From CAVYTF01 sp963771435 (GTDB lineage: Bacteria > Bacteroidota > Bacteroidia > Chitinophagales > Chitinophagaceae), in NCBI GenBank assembly GCA_963771435.1, contig CAVYTF010000018.1, positions 123,216-187,215 on the forward strand: a stretch of 64,000 nucleotides of DNA, in the 5' to 3' direction. Shown one piece after another: positions 54,821 to 64,000 of the stretch (position 1 is its first letter; every line of letters begins with the position of its first letter). The translations under genes and the position numbers were made by a program. The notes under the pieces were generated by a model. That model was not told the DNA's origin, made no database searches, and saw nothing but the letters and a program-made list of their open reading frames with translations.

Positions 54821-54943
54821 AGCCAATAGTTTGTAAAGGTTTAGCATCACCGTTAATCCCCACTCTTCCCATAGTTTCTAAAATTCCTGCCATGGAATTC
54901 GTGTACAATTATTAGCTTTAAAAAAGTATAAATATCTTTACGC

Positions 54944-56035
54944 GTGAAAAAGTTTTTCTCCTGCCTGATCGCCTGCCTGTTTTTGGTTGGTAGTGCCCTT
55001 GTTTTTAGTACGTGTAAAAAGGCATACAGCTACGAAGGTGGCTTGCCTGCGATATATACATTTAACGGGGCAGGAGGCTCCTGCACGAACAGTAACCTGT
55101 CAGGGAATTACTTTATAGACTCCACTTTAGGGATGGGAGATTCGGTGGTATTGGGTGTGGATGTTACGAGGGCAGGCACGTACCAAATAACGACCAATAC
55201 GGCGGATGGCATACAGTTCTCGGGGTCGGGTAATTTTGCTGATACGGGAGAGCAGGTGGTTACATTAAAAGGTGCGGGAACGCTTGCTGCGGGGGGTAGC
55301 TTTAGTTTTATGCCTGTTTCAGACTCGGCATGTTCGTTTACGGTAGATGTGACGCAGGGGCATGTGGTATATGCCAACTATACCTTGTCGGGCGAGCCTA
55401 ACAGTTGCAGCAATTCAGCAGTAACGGGCTCTTATGTGGCGGGGCAGGCATTTACGCTTGCTAATGCTGTTGTTGTTAATGTTGATGTTGCTTCGCCGGG
55501 GGTTTATTCTATTACGACAGATACGCTTGACGGTTTTAGTTTTGCTGCATCAGGGACTTTTAATACTACGGGTACTGTGCAGGTGACGCTGGAGGCGACA
55601 GGCATACCCAATACACCACTGAACCTGATGTTTACCGTATCGGGCGACAGTACAAACTGTAGTTTTTCAGTTGGGGTTGTTAATCCTCCACCATTAGCTA
55701 CTTATGTGCTTGAATCAGGCTCTACGGGAAGTGGGGATGAATGTATTTATGCGGTATCGGGAAGCTATAATGTGAATACGGAACTCTCCTCATCTAACAG
55801 TGTGAGCATACATGTTTACGTTTCCGTTGTTGGGAATTTTACTATCGCTACGCCGGAAGTGGGGGGTATGGTGTTTTCTTATACCGGCGCTTTTACGAGC
55901 ACGGGTGAGCAGACCGTAAGCCTGCTTGGCAGCGGCAAGCCTACGCAACAGGGGACGTTTCAATTAGTGCCTGCAATTGTGGGGCCTGCACCGATAGGAG
56001 GGGCATCGTGTGGTTTTGCGATAACTGTGAATTGA
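54944..56035 (+). CDS. Ig-like repeat surface lipoprotein
   Basis: A 363-residue protein starting with GTG at 54944 (no ATG fits before the signal peptide). The signal ends LVFSTCKK near 19-25, a possible lipobox with Cys23. Three repeats of about 100 residues follow, each opening with YT/YV..G..GSC.NS..SGSY and carrying VDV...G.Y.I.T....G..FS.SG.F...G.Q.VTL.G.G.P, a bacterial Ig-like or PKD-like beta sandwich with a conserved Cys pair. Probably exposed at the cell surface. The structured repeat array starts about 85 bp downstream. Confidence 0.72.
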   Translation: MKKFFSCLIACLFLVGSALVFSTCKKAYSYEGGLPAIYTFNGAGGSCTNSNLSGNYFIDSTLGMGDSVVLGVDVTRAGTYQITTNTADGIQFSGSGNFADTGEQVVTLKGAGTLAAGGSFSFMPVSDSACSFTVDVTQGHVVYANYTLSGEPNSCSNSAVTGSYVAGQAFTLANAVVVNVDVASPGVYSITTDTLDGFSFAASGTFNTTGTVQVTLEATGIPNTPLNLMFTVSGDSTNCSFSVGVVNPPPLATYVLESGSTGSGDECIYAVSGSYNVNTELSSSNSVSIHVYVSVVGNFTIATPEVGGMVFSYTGAFTSTGEQTVSLLGSGKPTQQGTFQLVPAIVGPAPIGGASCGFAITVN

Positions 56036-56124
56036 AAATAAAAGGGCACGTGGCGGAGTTAAGGAATTAACCGCAAAGGGTGTAAAAGGAATTAACCACA
56101 AAGGGCACAAAGGAATGCACACAA

Positions 56125-57010
56125 AGGACACAAAGCTGTTGGTAAAGAATACCAACAGCGGCGAAAGGGGATATTCCTGAGGAGCCCTACAAGGCCCAAG
56201 TACGCTGGACAAGGGCTATGCTGCATACTTGAGCCAGTGAGGGGGCTCGTGGCGGAGTTTGAGGAATTAACCACAAAGGGTGTAAAAGGAATGCACACAA
56301 AGGACACAAAGCTGTTGGTAAAGAATACCAACAGCGGCGAAAGAGGATATTCCTGAAGAGCCCTACAAGGCCCAAGTACGCTGGACAAGGGCTATGCTGC
56401 ATACTTGAGCCAGTGAGGGGACACAAAGCTGTTGGTAAAGAATACCAACAGCGGCGAAAGAGGATATTCCTGAGGAGCCCTACAAGGCCCAAGTACGCTG
56501 GACAAGGGCTATGCTGCATACTTGAGCCAGTGAGGGGGTTGAGGAATTAACCGCAAAGGGTGTAAAAAGAATTAACCACAAAGGGCACAAAGGAATGCAC
56601 ACAAAGGACACAAAGCTGTTGGTAAAGAATACCAACAGCGGCGAAAGAGGATATTCCTGAGGAGCCCTACAAGGCCCAAGTACGCTGGACAAGGGCTATG
56701 CTGCATACTTGAGCCAGTGACGGGGAATTAACCACAAAGGGCACAAAGGAATGCACACAAAGGACACAAAGCTGTTGGTAAAGAATACCAACACCGGCGA
56801 AAGAGGATATTCCTGAGGAGCCCTACAAGGCCCAAGTACGCTGGACAAGGGCTATGCTGCATACTTGAGCCAGTGAGGGAAAGGGGATATTCCTGAGGAC
56901 CCCTACAAGGCCCAAGTACGCTGACAAGGGCTATGCTGCATATTGAGCCAGTGAGGGGGGAAACAAAGCTGTTGGTAAAGAATACCAACAGCGGCGAAAG
57001 TGGCGAAAAG
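56125..57010. repeat. Seven-copy structured repeat (about 110-bp core)
   Basis: Core copies start near 56130, 56310, 56426, 56617 and 56768, plus partial copies at about 56880 and 56965. Each core has a perfect hairpin GCTGTTGGTA-aagaa-TACCAACAGC, then GGCGAAAG, GATATTCCTGAGGAGCCCT and CAAGTACGCTGG..GGGCTATGCTGCATACTTGAGCCAG. CAAGTA can pair with TACTTG and CTGG with CCAG, a possible pseudoknot, or GGCTATG-ctg-CATA..AGCC can form a hairpin. Spacers are CACAAAGG and AATTAACC words. Copies are over 95% alike. Minus-strand open frames across them reflect the repeats only. Confidence 0.8.
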
Positions 57011-57130
57011 TCAACAACTGTATAAACGTGTTAATTGCACACTCTAAATATACCTGTACTATCTTGCCAAGGGGTTTTTCAGAAGCTACAAGAGATGCAA
57101 ACTAATAAGGCAAATTTGTTTACTAATAAG

Positions 57131-59333
57131 ATGAATCAGCGTATATCCACTTATCGTTTATGCAGGGTAGTACTGGTTTTAAGTGCATTGGTTTACGTTA
57201 ATGCCTGTTTTGCGCAGCAGTGCACGGGTAGTGTTGGTGCGCCGATCATAAACGAAACTTTTGGAGCAGGTATTGATAACCCCGGGCCTGCCCTTGCAAC
57301 GAATATCACTAATTTAACTTATCTTGATGGTACCTGCCCAAACGACGGGCTATACACCATCGCCAATTTTACTTCGGACTGCTATAGCCCTAACTGGCAT
57401 ACCGTGCGCGACCATACGGGAGACCCGAATGGTTATTTTATGCTGATAAACGCTTCTGAACAACCAAGCGACTTTTTTGTGCAAACGGTTAGCGGGCTTT
57501 GCGACGGAACTACCTACCAGTTCTCTGCATGGATATTAAACATGGACTCCACTCATGGCATATTACCGAATGTTACTTTCACCATTGAAACACCGGGGGG
57601 TACTGTGCTACAGACTTATAGCTCGGGGGATATACCGATCATAAATACACCGACCTGGCAACAATATGGTTTTTTCTTTACCACCACCACAGGCATCAAC
57701 ACTGTTGTGTTAAGGATGCACAACAATGCTCCCGGCGGAGATGGCAACGACCTGGCTTTAGATGATATACAGTTCCGGCCTGCGGGTGCACAGGTGCTGG
57801 TTGGTACAGAGGTTGGGAACACTACCACTATAAACTTATGCACCGCAACAAACCAGAACCTTAGTTTTACTACAGCGTATGCGGGGAACTGTTACGTTAA
57901 TATAGCATTTCAATGGCAGGAAAGCACCGATACGCTGAACTGGACAAATATAGCCGGTGCAACTGCAGGCGCTTATAATCCGCCGGTACTTGCACCGGGT
58001 GTATATTATTACCGTGTGGAGATAGCGCAGCAGGGGAATATTGGCAATAGTTCCTGCTCGGTATTTTCTAATATTATTAAGGTCATATATTTGGTTATTG
58101 AGCCGGTGCAAATTGCGCAGCAGGCGACCATCTGCGATGGGCAGGGTTATACACTGCCCTCGGGGAAAGTTGTAACTACCACAGGCATTTACAATGATAC
58201 TTTAAAAAGCTCGGGTGGCTGCGATAGCATATATACCATGCTTAATTTAACTGTCGTTACTGCAAAAATAAGTGCCATTAATGCAGAGATATGCCCCGGG
58301 GGTGAATATGTGTTGCCTTCAGGAAAAACGGTGAGTGCAGCAGGGATCTATCAAGACACGATAAGGAATGTGCTGGGTTGCGACAGTATAAGAATTACTG
58401 TGATGCTAGAAATTGACAATGTTGACAAGGGAAGCATTAATGGTTCGGTTTGTATGGATTCATCTGCGTTAATTGGTTTGGGTAATGGAGCTTCATTTTC
58501 AGATATTCTTTGGAATACGGGAGCAAAAACTGTTTCTATTTTAGTGGGAGCGGGCGTTTATACCGTGAAAGCTACTGACAGTATTGGGTGTAATGCTTTT
58601 GATACGTTCAATATCAGTAATTATGCACCGCCTACAGTAACACTTGACCAGGATATTGTGCTTTGCACAGGAGAACCAAGAACAATTGACGCAGGAACGG
58701 GATATCAAAGTTATTTATGGAGCACGGGCGGTGATAGTGAGACAACCAGTATTACTGCAACAGGAAGGTATTGGGTTACCGTAAAAGACCTGAATGGTTG
58801 CCCCGGGGAGCGATACTACTGTTGTGAGTATGGTTGCCACCCCGCCAACAGGTTTTTTGCCTGCAGAGGTTTCTAAATGTTCGTATAATTCTCTTACTCT
58901 TAGTTCAAGTAATGCGTATGCGGCTTATTTGTGGAGCACGGGTGGTAATGCACGCACTGTTACTGTTGCAGATGCGGGGAAATACTGGTTGACAGTAACC
59001 GATAATAATGAATGCACCGGAACAGACACTACAACCGTACAGGATTCTGTATGTAAAGAGTTTGTATACGTGCCGTCGGCCTTTACCCCTAATGGCGATG
59101 GCAGGAATGATGTTTTCAGGCCTGTGGTTTACGGGCTTGCTGTACAGTACGAGTTTGTAATTTATAACCGTTGGGGACAGAAGGTTTTTGAAAGCGAAGC
59201 CCCTGGTGGGGGTTGGGATGGTACAGTCAATAGCATGCCTGCAGAAAGCGGCACATACGTGTGGGAATTGTCAATCACACTCAGTGGTGATACACCGTTG
59301 AAACAAAAAGGTACAGTGGTATTGATGAGGTAG
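57131..59333 (+). CDS. Gliding-motility-associated C-terminal domain surface protein, one frameshift
   Basis: About 733 residues after correction. Signal peptide (VVLVLSALVYVNACFAQ), an N-terminal domain with NETFG and LDDIQFRPAG resembling a carbohydrate- or protein-binding jelly roll, an Ig-like region, two CDSI-type SprB-like repeats (GIYNDTLKSSGGCDSIYT; GIYQDTIRNVLGCDSIRI), and two YLWSTGG..T..YWVTV repeats. The C-terminus FVYVPSAFTPNGDGRNDVFRP..YNRWGQKVFES is the CHU_C domain that routes proteins through T9SS type B. An extra G in CCCCGGGGAG near 58805 breaks the frame. The ATG at 57131 is preferred over TTG at 57035. Confidence 0.87.
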
Positions 59334-59463
59334 TGAATGGTGAGTAGTGAATGGTGAGTAGTGAATTTGCATGAGGAAGAGACATAAAAGCAGAACAGGC
59401 ATAACGAAGTTTTTAACCTATATAAGGCATTTTGATTGGTAGTTTTGAGCTTTACTTTGCATT

Positions 59464-59970
59464 ATGAATAGAAAAATGAAATTATTACTTATCGCCGTGG
59501 CAAGCTGCATCTTTTCTCTTGCAAAAGCGGACTTCAATGACACAACAAACATTTATAACCCGAAAGCGGATGCTGTAAAGGAGATCGCGGCGGCAGTCCG
59601 GCAGGCAAAAAAGGAGAATAAGTTTGTATTGATACAGGCAGGCGGCAACTGGTGTAGCTGGTGCCTTCGGTTCAACAAGTTTGTTACGACAGACCCGCAG
59701 CTCGATTCAATGCTAATGGCGAATTATGTGTTTTATCACCTCAATTACAGTAAAGAAAACATGAATGAGGGAGTGTTTGCCAAATATGGTTACCCGCAGC
59801 GGTTCGGTTTCCCGGTGTTTATTATCCTGGACGGGAGCGGCAACCGGCTGAACACGCAAAATTCTGAATATTTGGAGGAGGGAAAGGGCTACAATAAAGA
59901 AAAGGTGCTGGAGTTTTTGAAAGATTGGGCGCCCACTGCGCTTGACCCGAAGCAATACATTAAGAAATAA
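59464..59970 (+). CDS. Periplasmic thioredoxin-fold protein
   Basis: A 168-residue protein: signal peptide (LLLIAVASCIFSLAKA), then a thioredoxin-7-type fold with VLIQAGGNWCSWCLRFNKFV near 55-75, active site C-S-W-C (atypical dipeptide, shared by DsbD-gamma/YyaL-like proteins), and cis-Pro in RFGFPVFIILDG near 120. It probably handles disulfides in exported proteins. The stop at 59968 is followed in the same frame by the DUF4442 gene. Confidence 0.85.
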   Translation: MNRKMKLLLIAVASCIFSLAKADFNDTTNIYNPKADAVKEIAAAVRQAKKENKFVLIQAGGNWCSWCLRFNKFVTTDPQLDSMLMANYVFYHLNYSKENMNEGVFAKYGYPQRFGFPVFIILDGSGNRLNTQNSEYLEEGKGYNKEKVLEFLKDWAPTALDPKQYIKK

Positions 59971-59979
59971 GCCATTTTT

Positions 59980-60468
59980 CTGAACAACTATTTCAGTGAA
60001 TACAAGAAACAGATCACCAATCCTGTAAAGTTCAGGTGGTTTATGCTTAGCCGCCTGCCTGCCGCTTTTTTTGCAGGATTGAAGGTGGAGGCACTGGATG
60101 AACAGCAGGCCATTATTTCCATCAAACAGAAATGGTTCAATAAAAACCCTTTTCGTTCCATTTATTTTGCTATCCTGTCCATGGCAGCGGAGGTTAGTAC
60201 GGGCATACTTTGCATGGCGGCCATTTATAAATGCAAGCCGGCAGTTAGTATGCTGGTGGTGAAGTCAGAAAGTTATTTTTATAAGAAAGCTACTGGAAAA
60301 ATTCTGTTTACCTGTGAAGATGGCGATGCCATAAACAGCACTGTGCAAGAAGCAATGGCAGGCGGTGAGGGTAAAACAATCAGTTGCAAGTCAGTTGGCA
60401 AAAATGAAAAGGGCGAAACTGTGGCAGAGTTTTATTTCACCTGGAGTTTTAAAAGCAAAACCAAATAA
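59980..60468 (+). CDS. DUF4442 (hotdog-fold) protein, non-ATG start likely
   Basis: About 162 residues. Family marks are NPVKFRWFMLSRLPAAFFAGLKVE, WFNKNPFRSIYFAILSMAAEVSTGILCM and SMLVVKSESYFYKKATGK, a hotdog thioesterase-like fold. An internal ATG at 60043 would cut off NNYFSEYKKQITNPVKFRWF, which belongs to the family, so translation probably begins at CTG 59980 (or ATT 59974), within 10 bp of the preceding stop. A base error for ATG is also possible. Confidence 0.72.
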   Translation: MNNYFSEYKKQITNPVKFRWFMLSRLPAAFFAGLKVEALDEQQAIISIKQKWFNKNPFRSIYFAILSMAAEVSTGILCMAAIYKCKPAVSMLVVKSESYFYKKATGKILFTCEDGDAINSTVQEAMAGGEGKTISCKSVGKNEKGETVAEFYFTWSFKSKTK

Positions 60469-60589
60469 GGCTGGAACTACAGGAATAAGATAAGCCTTCT
60501 TACGACCATCAACTTTTACATTTATTGGTTTATGCAAAACAAACTATTTTGCATCTTATATGTGATAAGTAAACTGTCAATCATTAATT

Positions 60590-62185
60590 ATGTTTATTAA
60601 ACAAGCATTCTTTGCCGTTGCCCTGCTGGTATCTATTACATCTTTTGCCCAGCAAAAACAAAAACTGGTGCTGGAAAGCGCGACTGTTTATTTATCGGCG
60701 GCAGAGTTAAGCAGTTCCGCTAAGCTGAACCTGCCGCAGGGAGAGACAGAAGTGGTGTTTACTAATGTGGCAGGTAATATTCAAAAGCCAACGTTACAGG
60801 TGAGCACCACAAACGATGTGGTGGTTGAATCGGCAGAAATAAAGAATGATTACCTGCAGGATGATAACCTGTCTCCCGCTGCAAAAGCTATTAAAGACAG
60901 TATAGATGTTTTGCAAAAACAAATGCAGGCAGTAAAAGTAAAGAGTACTGTACTGGACGATGAAGTAAACCTGATAAAAGAAAACGGTAAGATCGGTGGC
61001 GCAAATACAGGTGTAAGTGTTGTTGACCTGCAAAAGATGATGGAATATGTGAGTGTGAAGATGAATGAATTGCTGAATGAAAAAGCAGCGCTTCAAAATG
61101 TGCTCACTACCCTTGACGAGAAGAACAAAAAGCTGGAGGAACAATTGAAGGAAGAACAGCAGAAACAATTTACACCCGGCGGGCAGTTGGTGGTTAAGTT
61201 TTACACGCCGCAGGCAACGACTACTGATGTTGCCATACAATACGTCGTGCCCAATGCAGGCTGGACACCTTCATACGATGTACACACTGACAAGGCCAAT
61301 AACCAGGTTGCTATTGTTTTTAAGGCGAGTGTTTTTCAGAACTGCGGCATCAGGTGGGATAATGTTAAGCTGACACTATCGACAGGCAACCCTTCAGAGG
61401 GAGCACAGGAACCAACTTTAGACCCATTGTACTTGAGTTTTAGACAACCACAATCATTAAATGAGGTTGTGGTTATGGGATATGGGACTAAAAAAAGTAA
61501 TAATAATGGAGAACTGGGAAGAACAGACAATGCCAAAGTACCTACAATCAGTGAATATGTTACCGTTGACAACTCCGGCATCAGCACCATTTACAATATT
61601 GATTTAAACTACAGTATTCCTTCAGACGGGCAAACACATTTGGTGCCTGTAAAAGATTATAAAGTGCCTGCTGATTACAGGTATGTAAGCGTGCCTAAAT
61701 TAGATGAAGACGCATTCTTAGAAGCGCGCATTACTAAGTGGGAAGATTTGAACCTGCTACCTGCTCAAACCAATGTTTTTTATGACGGGGCCTTTGTTGG
61801 CAATGGCTATCTTGATACAAAAAACACTACAGACACGCTGACCATTTCTTTTGGGAGGGATAAGAAAATAATCATCAAGCGGGAACAGAATAAAGACTTT
61901 AGCTCTGTGAAATTTCTTGGCAGTAATACCCGTAAGCAAATTGGTTACAATATCAGCGTACGCAATACCCGTGCTGAAGCCATTGACATTGTGGTTAAAG
62001 ACCAGTTCCCAGTGAGTACAGATAAGGATATTGAAGTGTCGGACAACCTTGCTGAGGGAGCAACCATTAACAATGATACGGGCGCTGTGGAATGGAGCCT
62101 GCACATTCTTCCCAACGAAACAAAGAAGGTGAGTATCAGTTATACGGTTAAATATCCCAAAGACAAAGTAGTACAGGGTTTATAA
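60590..62185 (+). CDS. DUF4139 (MuiA-like) surface protein with SusC-type motif
   Basis: A 531-residue exported protein: signal peptide (FFAVALLVSITSFAQ), N-terminal DUF4140-like beta domain (ATVYLSAAELSSSAKLNLPQGETEVVF), a coiled coil at about 100-190, then DUF4139 (YVVPNAGWTPSYDVH; RWDNVKLTLSTGNPS near 260) to the end (GAVEWSLHILPNETKKVSISYTV). Between, at about 288-303, lies SLNEVVVMGYGTKK, the motif that follows the plug start in SusC/TonB-linked receptors. Function unknown. It is convergent with the LLM oxidoreductase gene, overlapping by 6 bp. Confidence 0.83.
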   Translation: MFIKQAFFAVALLVSITSFAQQKQKLVLESATVYLSAAELSSSAKLNLPQGETEVVFTNVAGNIQKPTLQVSTTNDVVVESAEIKNDYLQDDNLSPAAKAIKDSIDVLQKQMQAVKVKSTVLDDEVNLIKENGKIGGANTGVSVVDLQKMMEYVSVKMNELLNEKAALQNVLTTLDEKNKKLEEQLKEEQQKQFTPGGQLVVKFYTPQATTTDVAIQYVVPNAGWTPSYDVHTDKANNQVAIVFKASVFQNCGIRWDNVKLTLSTGNPSEGAQEPTLDPLYLSFRQPQSLNEVVVMGYGTKKSNNNGELGRTDNAKVPTISEYVTVDNSGISTIYNIDLNYSIPSDGQTHLVPVKDYKVPADYRYVSVPKLDEDAFLEARITKWEDLNLLPAQTNVFYDGAFVGNGYLDTKNTTDTLTISFGRDKKIIIKREQNKDFSSVKFLGSNTRKQIGYNISVRNTRAEAIDIVVKDQFPVSTDKDIEVSDNLAEGATINNDTGAVEWSLHILPNETKKVSISYTVKYPKDKVVQGL

Positions 62186-63217
62186 TGTTGCCTGTTTATT
62201 CACCAAAGGGGCGACCTCTTTTCCAAGCAATTCAATAGCCTTCATAAGCTTAGCATGTGTAAGCCCCGCACTATCCATCTGAAAAGTTATCCTTGAAATG
62301 CCCCCCAATGAATTGCTGTGCCTTAGTATTTTCTCAGCCACATCTTTAGGGCCTCCAACGATCAAGGCACCCCGTGGGCCTGCCTGTGCATCAAAGTGCC
62401 CCCTTGTAACCGGTGGCCAACCGCGCTCTTTCCCGATCTTGGTAAAGCTTTCAGCATAGCCGGGATAGAAATCTGCGATCGCTTCTTCTGTAGTGTTTGC
62501 CACATAGCCAAGAGAGTGCAGACCTACTTTTAGTTTTTCAGGGGCATGTCCTGCCTCTTTTCCTGCCTGCCGGTAAAGGTCAACCAAGGGACGGAAACGG
62601 TGTGTTTCTCCCCCAATAATGGCAACCATTAAAGGCAATCCTAAAGTACCAGCGCGGATAAACGACTCAGGTGTGCCTCCAACGCCCAGCCAAACAGGCA
62701 ATGGCTCCTGGAATGGCCTTGGATAGATAGCCTGGTTTTTTAATGCAGGGCGAAACCTGCCTGACCAGCTAACAGATTCGTTCTCCCTTATATTCAGCAG
62801 CAGACTTAACTTTTCAGAAAAGAGCTCATCATAGTCTTCAAGGTTGAGCCCAAACAGCGGGAAAGCCTCTATAAATGAGCCGCGCCCTACAACCATTTCT
62901 GCCCTGCCTTTTGAGATAAGATCGAGGGTAGCAAAGTTTTGAAACACCCTTACAGGGTCGGCGGCGCTTAGCACAGTGACCGCGCTTGTGAGGCGAATGC
63001 GTTTGGTACGTGCAGCAGCGGCTGCCAGGATCATGGTTGGCGCCGAATCAAGGAACTCTTTACGATGGTGTTCCCCAATACCAAAAACATCAATGCCTGC
63101 ATTGTCTGCATGTTCGATGCGCTCAAGGAGTTGAGCAATAGAATCCATACTATTAATGGCAGTATCTGAACCACTACTAACTATTGCTGCTGCAAAACTA
63201 TCAATTCCTATTTCCAT
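62180..63217 (-). CDS. LLM class flavin-dependent oxidoreductase
   Basis: A 345-residue luciferase-like TIM-barrel enzyme using FMN or F420: FGIGEHHRKEF near 46-56, LTSAVTVLSAADPVRVFQNFATLDLISKGRAEMVVGRGS near 75-115 and VWLGVGGTPESF near 175-186. The RGSF..AFPLFG sequence indicates the MsnO8/YceB-type subgroup of alkane-like monooxygenases. Substrate cannot be read from the sequence. The 21-bp array at 63338 lies upstream. Confidence 0.9.
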   Translation of the reverse strand: MEIGIDSFAAAIVSSGSDTAINSMDSIAQLLERIEHADNAGIDVFGIGEHHRKEFLDSAPTMILAAAAARTKRIRLTSAVTVLSAADPVRVFQNFATLDLISKGRAEMVVGRGSFIEAFPLFGLNLEDYDELFSEKLSLLLNIRENESVSWSGRFRPALKNQAIYPRPFQEPLPVWLGVGGTPESFIRAGTLGLPLMVAIIGGETHRFRPLVDLYRQAGKEAGHAPEKLKVGLHSLGYVANTTEEAIADFYPGYAESFTKIGKERGWPPVTRGHFDAQAGPRGALIVGGPKDVAEKILRHSNSLGGISRITFQMDSAGLTHAKLMKAIELLGKEVAPLVNKQATL

Positions 63218-63337
63218 ACTGGCTTGTTTAAACGGCGTTTATGTTATGACCGATAGAAGGTGGAAGGGCAAAATTAAGCTCCGTGAGGGATCTTACAACA
63301 GAGTTAAGGGATAAGTCTTGATCCTATAGAAAAAGAA

Positions 63338-63546
63338 GCTGAACTATATGGAACGGGAGCTGATCCATATGGAACGGAAGCTGAATCTTATGGAATGGAA
63401 GCTGATCCATACGGAATGGGAGCTGAATCATATGGAACGGGAGCCGAATCATACGGCACGGGAGCTGAACCATACGGAATGGGAGCTGATCCGTATGGAA
63501 CGGGAGCGATCCATATGGAACGTGACCTGAACCGTATGGAATAGAA
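63338..63546. repeat. 21-bp tandem array, 10 units
   Basis: Consensus GCTGAATCATATGGAACGGGA. Eight units of 21 bp, a ninth of 20 bp (GC-GATCC) and a tenth of 21. The single-base loss breaks any reading frame, arguing against coding. It lies between two divergent genes. Confidence 0.85.
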
Positions 63547-63609
63547 TTTTTGAAGAATTGAACTAAAAGCGCTTATTTACCTTCACTTTTTCCCTCATCA
63601 TTCTTTATT

Positions 63610-63617
63610 TACCTTTG
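63610..63617 (+). promoter_or_regulatory. -7 element TACCTTTG
   Basis: TACCTTTG ends 10 bp before the ATG at 63628, so the message would be nearly leaderless. Confidence 0.5.
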
Positions 63618-63627
63618 CGCCGTTATT

Positions 63628-64000
63628 ATGAGTGAAGAAAGTAAAAAAAAGGGAGCTGATCTTTCGTTGCTGCGCCGTGTTTTCTTTTATGTAAAACCTT
63701 ACCGCAAACAATTTTATCTGAGCATTATCATGGCTGTCGTGCTGGCGTTCTTTGCGCCGGTGAGGCCTTATTTGATACAGTTAACGGTTAACAGGGTTAC
63801 AAATCCCCTCGTCGTTTTGGATGTTCCGAAATGGGTGAAGCCGATCTTGGCGATGATGGATGTTAAGAATATCGGGCAGTTTATCCTCAATGTTACCATC
63901 TTCCAGATACTGTTTTTGTTTGTTGAGACATTCATACGGTTCAGCTTTACGTTCATCACTTCCTGGCTGGGGCAAAGCGTTGTGAAAGATATGCGTGTGA
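63628..64000 (+). CDS. ABC exporter (MsbA-like), N-terminal part
   Basis: The first 124 codons of an ABC transporter with fused membrane and ATPase domains; the gene runs off the window. Seen are a charged start (SEESKKKGADLSLLRRVFFYVKPYRKQF), membrane helix 1 (IIMAVVLAFFAPVRPYLIQ) and helix 2 near 85-110 followed by SWLGQSVVKDMRV, the intracellular-loop pattern of type IV exporters. Lipid A or multidrug export is typical; substrate undetermined. Confidence 0.82.
   Translation, partial: MSEESKKKGADLSLLRRVFFYVKPYRKQFYLSIIMAVVLAFFAPVRPYLIQLTVNRVTNPLVVLDVPKWVKPILAMMDVKNIGQFILNVTIFQILFLFVETFIRFSFTFITSWLGQSVVKDMRV

Noticed and set aside
55964..56988. Series of minus-strand frames (SSVLGPCRA..LSPLLVF) at 56-57 kb
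   Set aside because: They are the same repeat core read again and again, and they start and stop within spacers.
56125..57010. CRISPR array
   Set aside because: Repeats are about 110 bp, spacers are low-complexity and not unique, and no cas gene is present.

Overview
The window looks like a Bacteroidota chromosome, most probably of the Chitinophagales/Chitinophagaceae type. The evidence is the TAnnTTTG (-7) / TTG (-33) promoters, the miaB - sigma-54 activator - lptE - acidic TPR protein - secG block, a GldA-like ATPase, a gliding-motility C-terminal (CHU_C) protein, type IX secretion (T9SS) tails, a DUF4139 protein carrying a SusC-like motif, and YxWV and YadA-head repeat surface proteins. 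No rRNA, tRNA or CRISPR array was recognised.

Layout. 0-2 kb: YadA-like repeat protein (partial), palindromic repeats, SRPBCC protein. 2.3-8.7 kb: PEP carboxylase, an unknown family protein, a 945-bp tandem array, acetyl-CoA synthetase. 8.7-16.3 kb: small membrane protein, gldA-like ATPase, DUF2461, Nfu, broken SnoaL-like gene, pnuC/nadR-like NAD salvage pair, dnaN, recX, kdnB-like dehydrogenase. 16.3-22.6 kb: DinB, patatin, and an ATP synthase operon atpB-E-F-H-A without atpG. 22.7-26 kb: an AT-rich defence/toxin patch with an Abi/HEPN-like gene, a possible short RNA, an EVE-like/HNH endonuclease and a partly duplicated PIN toxin-antitoxin module. 26.4-32 kb: two Fe-S electron-transfer genes split by an acyltransferase, then an IS3-family element. 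32-38 kb: the decayed miaB start of an otherwise conserved envelope/secretion block ending in secG and a YihY-type protein. 38.7-46.3 kb: lspA, a TPR protein, MoxR ATPase, transglutaminase, and a class I terpene-synthase-like protein. 46.7-64 kb: accessory and surface genes (DUF72, TPR membrane protein, DUF2306, TfoX, YxWV, T9SS cargo, Ig-like repeat protein, CHU_C protein, thioredoxin, DUF4442, DUF4139, LLM oxidoreductase, start of an ABC exporter).

The most unusual feature is the intergenic DNA. Four unrelated tandem arrays all have a 21-bp unit (11, 15, 10 and 45 units), and five dispersed arrays have an 11-bp unit with a shared two-part design. These periods match two and one turns of B-DNA, and the register is kept although the unit sequences diverge. 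A third type is a roughly 110-bp, strongly structured repeat present seven times between two surface-protein genes at 56-57 kb.

Caution: many genes carry single indels, including the normally essential dnaN and atpA, and the miaB region has many. This points to consensus sequence errors, so other frameshifts here should not be read as true pseudogenes without checking.
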